Of a DNA stretch of 64,000 nucleotides, positions 54,896 to 64,000 are shown one piece after another (positions within the stretch are counted from its first letter, which is position 1; every line of letters starts with the position of its first letter). Origin of the DNA: Antilocapra americana. Its lineage: Eukaryota; Chordata; Mammalia; Artiodactyla; Antilocapridae. Position numbers and translations under genes: made by a program. The notes under the pieces are model-generated. The model made no database searches. It was not told the origin of the DNA and was given only the letters and a program-made list of their open reading frames with translations. The stretch covers positions 39,679,093 to 39,743,092 of the forward strand of contig ML664161.1 in assembly GCA_007570785.1 (NCBI GenBank). The letters run 5' to 3'.

Positions 54896-55929
54896 TATTT
54901 CAATTAGTTTTTCCCCAGCTTGTACTAACATGAGGCCACCTGGTTTTTAGATGCAAGCATATTTATATTTTGCTTTCCTTCAATTCATGGTCTCTGTTTT
55001 TCTTCCCCATCTCATTTCTTCCTCAGTTACAATGAACCACACAGTTTATTAACATGTTATAGATGTATCTAGTTAATAGGATATATATATATATAAATAT
55101 AACATACCAAAGGAAGAAACATATCTGTGTTGCAGGAATAATATACACAGCAAAACAACAACAAAAGCCAAATCAGAGTTCGAAGAAGAACATATAACCA
55201 TTTTAAATATTAAGGAGCAGGAATAATAGTCACTGATAGAGATCTATTTATATATATATCAGAATATATCCTGGCAGTATGTATTTTTTCTTTTTGCCTT
55301 TCATACAGAAGTTTTCCAGAATGTTGTGGAAATTGGAAATAAATGAATGCCCATAAAAATAATATCTCCAGGCAATTGCAGTATCTGATATACAGCTTGT
55401 GAATTTTAACCACAGTTGGCTTCTTCTGGAAATGCTTCTAACAAAACCCAGAGGCAGTTAAATTTGATATATGCAATGGTTTAGAACCAAATGGGTAGAT
55501 AGATGCTCTCTACTTATATTTAATTAATACATAATAGATTTGGTTATAGTCAATTTTGTTTTGGTTAAGATGGAACAAATTCAATTTTTCCATGTCTTAG
55601 CAGTTTGGAAAGTGAGCTTCAGGGAAGGAGTCAGAGAAGCAAAAGAAGAGAATACTAAATGGACATGGAAGAATTTCTATGAGGTTAGGTTTCCTAGTAT
55701 CAGATAGTATCAATGTGTTTCCTAGCTCTTCAAACTTACTCTTTAAAAAACATGTTTAAATGCCCCAAAGTATGGATGTGGGTATGTTGAAACAAGTACC
55801 TGGGATGTGAGTCTAAGAAACAACCCAGGTAAACAGATACAAAGAGTCCATAAAAATAATATTTTTTACAAAAGGATTGTCTTATACTGTGCTTTCACAG
55901 GGCAGGATGTTGAATCCTGCCAAACTAAT
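54896..55929. other. Unassigned AT-rich sequence
   Basis: Short TA repeats near 55082 and 55243. No gene or repeat family recognised. Confidence 0.4.
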
Positions 55930-56530
55930 AGAACATGCAGACACGAGGAAATCTGTTAAATATTTATTTACTAAAAACATAATTTTTCAAAGGGCAGTCA
56001 GGGAAGACAAAGCTCCGCGTTAAATATGAGCTGCCTGTCCAAAAGAGAATATACTTCTGCTCCGTTTAGCAGGGCTCCCCCGGGCTGCAGACGAGAAACC
56101 AGGACCTCGCTCACATGTAGTTATTAACACTCCCAATAAATCCTCAGGATCCCAGTCCAGTTGATATATGTCATGGCAGAAATAGCTCAGTACACGGAGC
56201 GACAAGAAATGCTGTTCTTGTCAGTGGCAGAGATACTGCCATCCTTATTAAATCAGGGGCGGTGGAGACACTGAGAATGCCTAGTTCATAACGCCGGGAC
56301 TTCGCGTCTGCCACCATTTCAACTCGGTCTTAGACACATGTTTCCCACCAAGGCTTTGACCGAGGACACAGCATCCGAGATCAGGGTTGCCAAGTGGTCC
56401 CATGCCAGGCGGGGCATCAGGAAACTGTTTTGCTTTTTTATGTAAACTTTCGGCACACTTTCATGACCTTGAATAAGCCAGGTCAACTTTCTTTCCTGCA
56501 CTTTTATCGTTGGGAAGGCAAAGAACAGTA
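55930..56530. other. Repeat-free block with near CpG-island core
   Basis: No repeat recognised. The core 56041-56400 has GC 180 of 360 and 14 CpG by hand count, an observed/expected ratio close to 0.6. That is far above the visibly CpG-poor surroundings. It could be a regulatory element, a distal CpG-rich enhancer or an unannotated first exon. No start codon context or splice signal decides between these. Confidence 0.4.
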
Positions 56531-58552
56531 TTTACTCTGTTTTAGGGGATTGCTAAGAAAAATTATACCACTGCATTCCTCGCCAGTCACTGGAAACTTT
56601 AAGTTCATTTGATAAAGGAAAGATCATCACCTTCAACATTGCTGTTATTGCATCAGGCTTATTTTTAACCTAAATATAGATGCACTGAGCTTTTGAGAGA
56701 GGACTTTGGCCAAGACTCTATAGGACATGTTCTCCACGGGCTATGAGTGATACCTCGGTGAGAAGAAAGAAAATTTAGGGGCTAGTGAATGTGGAAAGGG
56801 GGGTGAGGTGATCATCTGCAGCCACCAGTCGTAGTGACTGTCTTCTACTTCATTTCCAGAGACAAGGAATGGTGCATTCAATTAATTAGGAGGCAGTTCA
56901 TTTTCTTTCTCTCATCCCTTTCTGTGTCTAGCCAAGGTGAAAGCCACAACTCAGCTGGTAAGAACTCTCTCCAGAATAGAGCATGGTGGCTGAAGAGGAT
57001 GAGGGGAAGCTGGGGGAAGGCAGAGCACAGTGCAGTTCAGTTAGCTTTCCCTGGCCGGAGAGACGGAAACCGCGACTGGAAGATTATCAACCACGTGCTG
57101 AGTGCTGAGCAGAACATATGATTTGCAATCAGAATCAGCCCTATCAGACAACATGCTGTTCTCAAATGTCCAAGGCAGGGTTTTACTTATTTTATTGGAG
57201 CTAAATCTGGAAATGTCAGGGAAAAAGACAGCCACCCTCTATGAGAACTGTGGGACTTCCCACTTGAGACTGCAGAAAACAGTGTGAGAATGACCTTTCC
57301 ACGCTAGCCTGGCCCTGGCCCTTCTGGTCTTTCTGGGGCTATGAACAGGCACAGACTTTTGCAGATAGAAAAAATAATAATAATAAGGAAATGGAGATTA
57401 GGATGAGTGTTTTCAAAAGCCAGTTATAGTGTATATGTCACCTCTGATGGTAGACCTGATGCACAGGGATGAGACAGACAAAGGGGAAGACATAAAAGGC
57501 CATGGACTTGAAGGTATACGCAAGGGAGCTGCTGTGTGGATGCTGATGTGGGATATGTTTGGGCAGCTTATGTAAGCAGGCACTGAGCTCACCAAAGACC
57601 GCACTCCAGTCGTTTTTACAGCTCCGTTAGGGAGGATGCGTTTTTCTATTCCTCATCACTATCCTTTTTATTTTTATTTCAATTTTTTGCCAGTCAGGTA
57701 TGAAAGCCCAAGGTGCTTTGGAACTAACTTAAGTGCTTTTGATTTATTGTCTGAAGCCAAGTTTTCAGGTTCCAGAGGCGTTTGCTCTCTCCCAGCCATT
57801 TACTGTTTGGAATAATAAGCTTGCTGTTTGGTGGAAGGTTTTTTGTTTTGTTTTTTTCCTAGTTCCAGATGAACGGCTTTGACCTCTTCTCTGCATTGCC
57901 GAAGAATTGGAAAATATAACCCAAAATGAAATGGGAAAAAACAAGCACAGGGTCTTTGGAATAAAAGCTGATGAGAGGGAACGTGTAGCCTGGCATTTTG
58001 CAGAGGGAAATCTGTACAAGCACAGGACATGAGAACAAGCTTGGAGGTGACCTGAAAGCACCTGGTACAAAGGGATGAGACAGTCTGTGGACAAGGACAG
58101 GATAGTGAAACAGTCCAGTTTCAAGTCATTCGAGAGCCCATTCATTCGAGCTGACACTGTCATTTTTGAAGATATTATTTTAGACCCTTGAAATGTGATT
58201 TTGGTGTTTTAAAACCCCTGAGGTATATTGCTGTATGCATTGTAGGAGGTTAGCTGATTAATGATGGGGCTCCCTCATAGAATACCACCTTTGTGAGGAC
58301 CCTGTGGATAAGTTCTCTGAGTCCTCAGGAATGTGGAAACAGTGGTTTGTTTTTGTCTTATGGGCCCTGTGAACCTGAAACCAGCCACAAAATCTCATTG
58401 GCTTGGGCTTCTTAGGAGCTCAGAGGCAGATGAACTGTGCAGTTCATACAGAGTTACAGGAATACATGCCTACCACCCTTAGTTTTCTTTCACTACTCTT
58501 TTTTTTTGTATATGACATATTTGTGTGTCTTTATCTATGTATGGTTTTGAAA
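56531..58552. other. Unassigned, repeat-poor sequence
   Basis: About 2 kb with no recognised repeat except a short (AAT)n-like run near 57370. Minus-strand open frames at 57765-58163 and smaller ones elsewhere show no domain. No gene called. Confidence 0.4.
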
Positions 58553-58569
58553 CCTGATTGAAAATTTTA

Positions 58570-58889
58570 TAATGATGTGAAGTGAAAGTCGCTCGGTAGT
58601 GTCCGACTCTTTGCAACCCCATGGACTGTATAGTCCATGGACTTCTCTAGGCCAGAGTACTGGAGTAGGTAGCCATTCCCTTCTCCAGGGGATCTTCCCA
58701 ACCCAGGGATCAAACCTAGGTGTTCCACATGGCAGGTGGATTCTTTACCAGCTGAGTCATCAAGGAAGACCCAGAATACTGGAGTGGATAGCCTGTCCCT
58801 TCTCCAGCAGGTCTTCCAGACCCAGGAATCAAACTGGTGTCTCCTGTGTTGAAGGTGGATTCTTTACCAGCTGAGCTACCAGGGTGAAG
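58570..58889 (-). mobile_element. Bov-tA SINE dimer with perfect 17-base target duplication
   Basis: Inverted dimeric SINE: tail side GTGAAGTGAAAGTCGCTCGG, the ACTGTATAGTCCATGG block, a first head at AGTCATCAAGGAAGACCC and a second unit ending GAGCTACCAGGGTGAAG. Direct repeats CCTGATTGAAAATTTTA at 58553-58569 and 58890-58906 are identical over 17 bases, so the ends are exact and the insertion is probably young. Confidence 0.96.
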
Positions 58890-59064
58890 CCTGATTGAAA
58901 ATTTTAGAGTGAGGCATATATAAATCAAGTTATATTATGAAGTATCAGAGGTGTTTATCTAGAATACGAAGGATATTTGTGAAAAGTTAGATCCAAGCAC
59001 TGATCTGCGTATGCATTGATAGTACTTTCCACATAGTAAATGTTTGGGACACTCTTACATTAAC

Positions 59065-59300
59065 AGATGATCTTTTTTGAGCTCACTCCGTGCAAGATGC
59101 ATCACATGAAGCACTTTACATGGCTAAATACTTTAGTTGTATAAGTCCATTGTTGCTCTCTTACAACTCTACATGTTAGATATTTAGAGGTAAAACTGAT
59201 TTGGGGATTGGTGTTTCATCCAAGGTAAAAAATGTATCAAGTGGTGGAACCAAGTTTCTGGTCGAGGCAAGTGTGACTCTAGAGCATATTCTCTTAACTT
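59065..59300 (-). mobile_element. MIR SINE, inverted
   Basis: TTGAGCTCACTCCGTGCAAG, AGCACTTTACATGGCTAAAT, TAGAGGTAAAACTGATTTGG, AAGTGGTGGAACCAAGTTTC, GACTCTAGAGCATATTCTCT: nearly full-length inverted MIR. Abuts the forward MIR that follows. Confidence 0.78.
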
Positions 59301-59304
59301 TGGG

Positions 59305-59508
59305 GATAGTAGGTCTGAACTCAAATCACTGTTCCATCATTTACTACTGATATGACCCTGGGCAAGTACCTAAATTATTCTTAGCTTCTGTTCTTCCAGT
59401 CCCTAAACTGGGAATACATATAGTACTTAAATTATGCTTAAAATGCTCAGAATAGTGTTTGTCAGTTAGTGCTCAGGAAATCAATAAATGATTAGCTATT
59501 ATCATATT
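59305..59508 (+). mobile_element. MIR SINE, forward
   Basis: TATGACCCTGGGCAAGTACC, TAGCTTCTGTTCTTCCAGTC, CTTAAAATGCTCAGAATAGT, GTTAGTGCTCAGGAAATCAA, then ATAAATGATTAGCTATTATC. Clear MIR order through the 3' end. Confidence 0.85.
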
Positions 59509-59739
59509 TAAAGAATTTGTCTATAGTATACATAATTAAAATTCTTCTCCCACCAGTAGAGACATTTCTTCAATATTCAATTAATCGTGTCTTATAACTC
59601 CCTGCACATATGCCCCAGTGGTGACTGTTCCCAGGAGAGCCTGTGTTGGAATGCATGTGTCGACATTTCAGATGTCAGATACTGCAAGGTCAGTGTGTCC
59701 CAAGAGGAGGCCAGCTGCCAAGAGACCTTGCAGGGTAGC

Positions 59740-60180
59740 ATTTCAGGGTGAATTCATCACAGCTGGAGCCCAGACCTCAGCAATGCAGGTCCTCACATTT
59801 GCTCTGGTTAATGCCCAGAGCTGATTATTCAGAGGGGATGACTTGTACCCACTCACAGAAGACTGAAGCATATTAATGGAAAGCCACTGTATTAATTTAC
59901 AATGAAAAATATTATGGTTAAGTGGACCAGACATTTGCATCAGCCTGACCAGTGAATTCCTGCCCTGTAGGCAAGCTACATGGAGAGCCACGTTAACAGA
60001 AGGTTGCTTGGTGAGCAGGATGCCTGTTTCAAGTGCTTAGTCTCATCAGGCTCGAATGGCAGCATGCATCCATCTCCATCTACCTGCCAGAAAGCACAGA
60101 CATTCCGAGCAGCTTGACAATGCCAGATGTCCCTTCGCTGGACGGGGCCACAGAATGTGCCTCTGAGACATTCATGTGTC
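59740..60180. other. Repeat-poor block, candidate conserved noncoding element
   Basis: No repeat recognised. It contains an exact octamer (59933-59940), GCATATTAATGGAAAGCCAC and TTAATTTACAATGAAAAATA, and several CpG sites toward 60100-60150. Possible regulatory sequence by composition only. Confidence 0.33.
59933..59940 (-). promoter_or_regulatory. Octamer motif (POU-type)
   Basis: ATTTGCAT, an exact inverted copy of the ATGCAAAT octamer bound by POU-domain factors, inside a repeat-poor block. A single 8-mer is expected about twice in a window of this size, so this is weak evidence alone. Confidence 0.3.
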
Positions 60181-60787
60181 GGTGGTTCCATAGCTGACCT
60201 ACCCCTTTTTCCGATTGTCCTGTTCTTTCTTTAGATGTGTCCATCGTCATGGGAAGGTTTCTGTGATCCAGAAATCATTTTGACTCTTAACGGTAACCTT
60301 TGCTCATGTAACACTTTAATTTTTAGAGGGTGTCTTCATTGCTGATCATTCCAGCTTTTCACACCAGGTACCTTGTGCACAGTGCATATTCTGACCACTG
60401 TCAGCACAGCCACTTCTGCACCAAGCAATCCGTGCTTTTCTCGTCATCCAGGTAAGTTCCTACTGCCTGCCTGAACCTCTTATCCTTTAGTGAAACCCAC
60501 TCACAGCCTGTGCATTAGCTGTTGTAAGTGCCAATGTTACTAAAAAATGAAGCCCCCCCTAGTTTCCTAGCCTCCTTAAATATATTTAAAACAAAAATGG
60601 ATTGTAACTGATATGTAGTCTAAGAACTTGATATTTTAGTAAAAATGTAAAAACCTTTATGCAAGTATTCAAATTAATTCTGGTACCTCATGAATCATTC
60701 CAATAAGATCCTACCACCATTTTTGACCCTCCTTCTGCTTTCTGCTACTTCTAGAATAGAACCAGATATCCTAGAATGACCCAGAAG
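60181..60787. other. Unassigned sequence
   Basis: About 600 bases, nothing recognised. Contains a short CCCCCC run near 60553. Confidence 0.4.
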
Positions 60788-61320
60788 AACCTCCAAGACC
60801 TTGGCCCTGGCCAACTTTCTGAATTAAGAGGCACGGGTTTGATCCCTGGGTCGGGAAGATCCCCTGGAGAAGGAAATGGCAATCCACTCCAGTATTCCTG
60901 CCTGGGAAGTCTCACAGACAGAGGAGCCTGGTGGGCTACAGTCCATGGGATCACAAAAGAGTCAGACATGACTTAGCGACTAAACAACAACAACACAGCC
61001 ACACCAGATCAGTTGCCTTTGCTTTTCCTCTGCCTGGAGCGATGCGTTCCACTACATATTTGCATCTGGTTTATTCTTCTTTTTATTCACCTCTCAAGAT
61101 GAACTCCTCAGAGAAGTCTTCTGACTATCCTATCTAGGATAACATCCTCTTGCATTTCACCCCCTTATCCTGGTTCACCTTTTTTCTTTGTGATTGCACA
61201 AAGAATATATGAGGATTCGCCTCCTCATATATTATTTGCTTATTTGTCTTTCTGAACAGGGTGTATTGTGTGAGGGAACGACTTCTTCATCTTGTTTACT
61301 GTTGTACCATTAAAACCTAA
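60788..61320 (+). mobile_element. L2 3' region, split by a SINE
   Basis: L2 order runs on both sides of an inserted SINE. Before it is ACCTTGGCCCTGGCCAACTT. After it come GTTGCCTTTGCTTTTCCTCT, CTGCCTGGAGCGATGCGTTC, GAACTCCTCAGAGAAGTCTT, TATTTGCTTATTTGTCTTTC and CTTCATCTTGTTTACTGTTG. This is the best-kept L2 in the window. Confidence 0.68.
60827..60994 (+). mobile_element. Bov-tA/Bov-A2-type SINE, 5'-truncated, in L2
   Basis: Forward SINE from GGCACGGGTTTGATCCCTGG through GGAGAAGGAAATGGCAATCC to GACATGACTTAGCGACTAAA with an (AAC)n tail. The first 50 or so bases of the head are missing. Confidence 0.95.
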
Positions 61321-63658
61321 ATTAAAAAATGTCCTTTGATAGTGTTTAGATAATATTTTGTCAATAAACTAGTGAACTTGGTACTTATATTTTGGTGATC
61401 ATTAGATTTATTTATTCGCCATGTTGTGCACACCATCCAAGCTTGCCTAGAATGAGATATAGGTATTGATTTATCATGGTCATATTGAACGAAGCCAGAA
61501 TACTGATCAGACTTGACCAGAAGCTCACCCAAGGGTGGGCATCCAGATCTTTCTCACTATCCAGAAGCTTCCATGAGATCTTATTTAATTTCACTTATTC
61601 CAGTTTTTTGTTAATTGCTTATCTTTATACTTCCTTTCTTACATTATCCTTCAGTTACATTATACCATCCTTCAGTTGTTTGTCAATTGTCTGCATTTGT
61701 TCCTCTAAGTAGTAAGGTAGTGAGGAGGTACTGCAAATAGTCAACAAGAAGTTAATATTTTTTTTGTCTTTCCATTCTCTAGTAGGTGAAGCCCTGCTCT
61801 CCCCTTTGGGTTGTCCTGCTACCATCTCTTGAGAAAACATTACATTTGCTATCATCTGGCTTTGGGAGGACTTGCAGTGTCCCAGTAATTATCATCATGT
61901 ACATGGGTGGGACCATAAGGTCAGAGTGTCTTTTTAAACCAATTCTTATTTTTGTACTCTTTTCTACTTCACCTCCCTACTCCCATTTTTCTCTCAGGAA
62001 TATTAAGGTGAAAATAGTTAACTAGATAGCCAGCAATTTCCATTTTTCATTATCCTTTTCCCACCCAGGGCAAGTTAGGGATTTTGAACAGTTAACATAT
62101 ATAAGCTACATTTGTTTGTACATTCGGAGAATCTAGTTCAATGAGGTTCTTATTGGAAGGATTAATTCTGAGTCCCTCTAGGGAATTTGTTGGCCCCATT
62201 AAAACTCAAACAGATTGGTTCACAGATTCTTAACTCAGGACAGATTCGATCTTCAGGTCTGTCTGCACTGAGTGGCATGACGTTTTGCTAGACAGCAGGC
62301 ACTAAAAGATACACATATACTTCAGATTCACACATCCCTGAAATGCACAAGGTATGCCACTGGGATGTTTTTGAGCAAGTTCATAGATGCTGCCTAGGGT
62401 AGTACACAGCATTACATGCAAAAAGGAGATGTTCAGAAGCCTTAAAATGCCATGAACTGGGAATAAAATGTGAACTCTGTTTTTAAAGAATCATGTTTAT
62501 AGAGGTACTGGGACCAAAGAGGCAGAAAAGGACTTCCGTGTTTATTCTATACTTCTGTAGCTCTGTGTATTTAAAAATGTGCCTGTTGGACTTTGTGTGT
62601 GTATATTTGTATGTGTTTGTGGTTATCAGTATTTATCACTGAAAAGCCAAAAAGGAGTCTGTAGCTTTGTTAATATATAATGGGTCAGCAAGCTACTTGA
62701 CTGCTCTTTGGTTTGTAACTATAGCTCCTCTCTGTTCAGTCTTTACTGTTACTGTTTGGCTTTTTACTTGGGTTTCAGGCTGTACTTACAGGAAAAGACA
62801 TATTCTCTCTGGGATTGATTTAAACCAGCCCATTCTGTATGTTGCTGCTACAGCTCCCAACATTTCATGGAGGTGTGACATTATTGAAGTAGTGTTTTAA
62901 TATGTCACTGGTCTGCTTCTTTCCCCTGACCCTGTCTATACTCAATCTGCCATACAGTTGCCATCCATCCTCTGGGCTTGTCCAGATGAATGGAGCTGTG
63001 CTGTAGCAGGAATCACTTCTGTGCTGGTAGACTTTCTATGACTTCATTGCTGATGATTTTGTCTTGCCTTTCTTTGTGATATCTGGGATGATCTAAGTTG
63101 ACCTTTCAGATGGTAGAGGTGACTACATATATGGTATGTTTTGAGATATGATGGAAAAGCTTTTTGATCCCTAAATCATTTCTACCCAGTTATCAGTGTG
63201 CCTGGGATTCTGATTTTAGAGGCATTCATTTTCTTGTTAGCCATGCCCACCATCCTCAGAAAGAGCTGAACATTAATGTGCTAACACATTAGAGTGAATG
63301 ATACTGCTGGCATCCATGAAAAGATCTGCACCTCAGTTCTGGGATCTAAGGAGGATGTTTAACTATGTGGAGCCATTTTCTTCTTGTAAATGTTATGTAG
63401 CACAAAATTTCCTCATTGTGCTATAATTAGTAAATCAAATAATCCCTTGAAGATGGCAGCAACATTTTTGTAAGAGTCACTGTATTTTTTTTCCATTTAA
63501 GCAAGTGAGTTCATATGAAGGACAGAATAATAGCTGTCAGGAGACAATAACATATGAATTTTGCACATATTGAAGAGGTTATGACTGCTGTTCCAAGTTC
63601 TGTCTGTTGATGTTTTCAGACAGGGTATGGAAGGATAGGAGAGTTTAAGGGTTTGTGT
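61321..63658. other. Unassigned sequence
   Basis: About 2.3 kb with no recognised gene or repeat. Short TG-rich run near 62596-62625. Open frames are short and without known domains. Confidence 0.4.
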
Positions 63659-63669
63659 GTGTCCTCAAT

Positions 63670-63877
63670 GGGGTTTCTCTGGGGACTCACTGGTAAAGAA
63701 TCTGCCTGCCAGTGCAGGAGACATAGGTTCAATCCTGGGTAGGGAATATTTCCTAGAGTAGGAAATGCTTATCCACTCCAGTATTCTTTCCTGGGAGATC
63801 CCATGGACAGAGGAGCCTGGTGGGCTGCAGTCCATGGCATTGCAAAAGAGTTGGACACGACTTAGCACCTTAACAAC
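63670..63877 (+). mobile_element. Bov-tA/Bov-A2-type SINE
   Basis: Forward SINE: GGGGTTTCTCTGGGGACTCA to GGACACGACTTAGCACCTTA. Direct repeats GTGTCCTCAAT at 63659-63669 and 63878-63888 form a perfect 11-base target duplication. Confidence 0.96.
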
Positions 63878-63888
63878 GTGTCCTCAAT

Positions 63889-64000
63889 TATGTTGAATCC
63901 TGTGGAAATTATAGAAGTTAGAACATGGTCCTGTTGTCATCATCATCAAAAGGTAAAGCGTTGACAGTGTCTTGGCCAAAGTCCGCTATATGTCCCCACA
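63889..64000. other. Unassigned sequence to window end
   Basis: Nothing recognised. Confidence 0.35.

Noticed and set aside
57765..58163. 132-codon minus-strand open frame
   Set aside because: No domain or signal recognised, overlaps another frame on the same strand, and the length is within chance for this window.

Overview
This window looks like intergenic or intronic DNA from a ruminant (Pecora; cattle, sheep, goat or deer cannot be separated by eye). The diagnosis rests on the interspersed repeats. There are 21 copies or fragments of the tRNA-derived Bov-tA/Bov-A2 SINE, three BovB LINE pieces, and several L1 3' ends of the artiodactyl/bovine type. Beneath them lies the usual layer of older mammalian repeats: MIR, L2, an MLT1 LTR, a Tigger1 DNA transposon, a hAT-Charlie element and traces of CR1/L3. 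The background is AT-rich and CpG-poor. No protein-coding exon, tRNA, rRNA or known ncRNA gene could be recognised. Every coding-like stretch I could identify belongs to a broken transposable element.

Layout. 0-12 kb: mostly unassigned sequence with scattered SINEs, a 100-base assembly gap (5442-5541) beside a (TA)n microsatellite, L2 and MIR remnants, and an MLT1 LTR (11130-11474). 12-15 kb: a full-length Tigger1 transposon (12261-14630) with both ends and a TA duplication but a dead transposase, followed by a CR1/L3-like reverse transcriptase fossil (14790-15045). 17.8-21.1 kb: an old antisense L1 split by a younger L1 and by a BovB. 22-40 kb: mostly unique sequence, with an AT-rich block near 34.5 kb that contains a perfect 27-base palindrome with octamer-like arms, and a complete small hAT element (38377-38602). 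40-42 kb: a dense BovB/SINE cluster with two head-to-head SINE pairs, one of them almost abutting. 42-48.7 kb: largely unique DNA. 48.7-53.2 kb: three L1 3' ends, a 1-kb antisense BovB and two SINEs. 53.2-64 kb: mostly unique, including a 360-base block with near CpG-island composition (56041-56400), a head-to-head MIR pair (59065-59508) and an L2 split by a SINE (60788-61320).

How it works together: there is no operon or pathway here. The readable story is the order of insertion: MIR, L2, CR1, MLT1 and Tigger1 first, then the old L1, then ruminant L1, BovB and Bov-tA. Several repeat-poor blocks (about 34.2-34.9, 42.2-43.0, 46.9-47.3, 48.2-48.7, 55.9-56.5 and 59.7-60.2 kb) look like possible conserved noncoding elements. 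That is inference and needs cross-species alignment. I found no convincing undescribed biological system.
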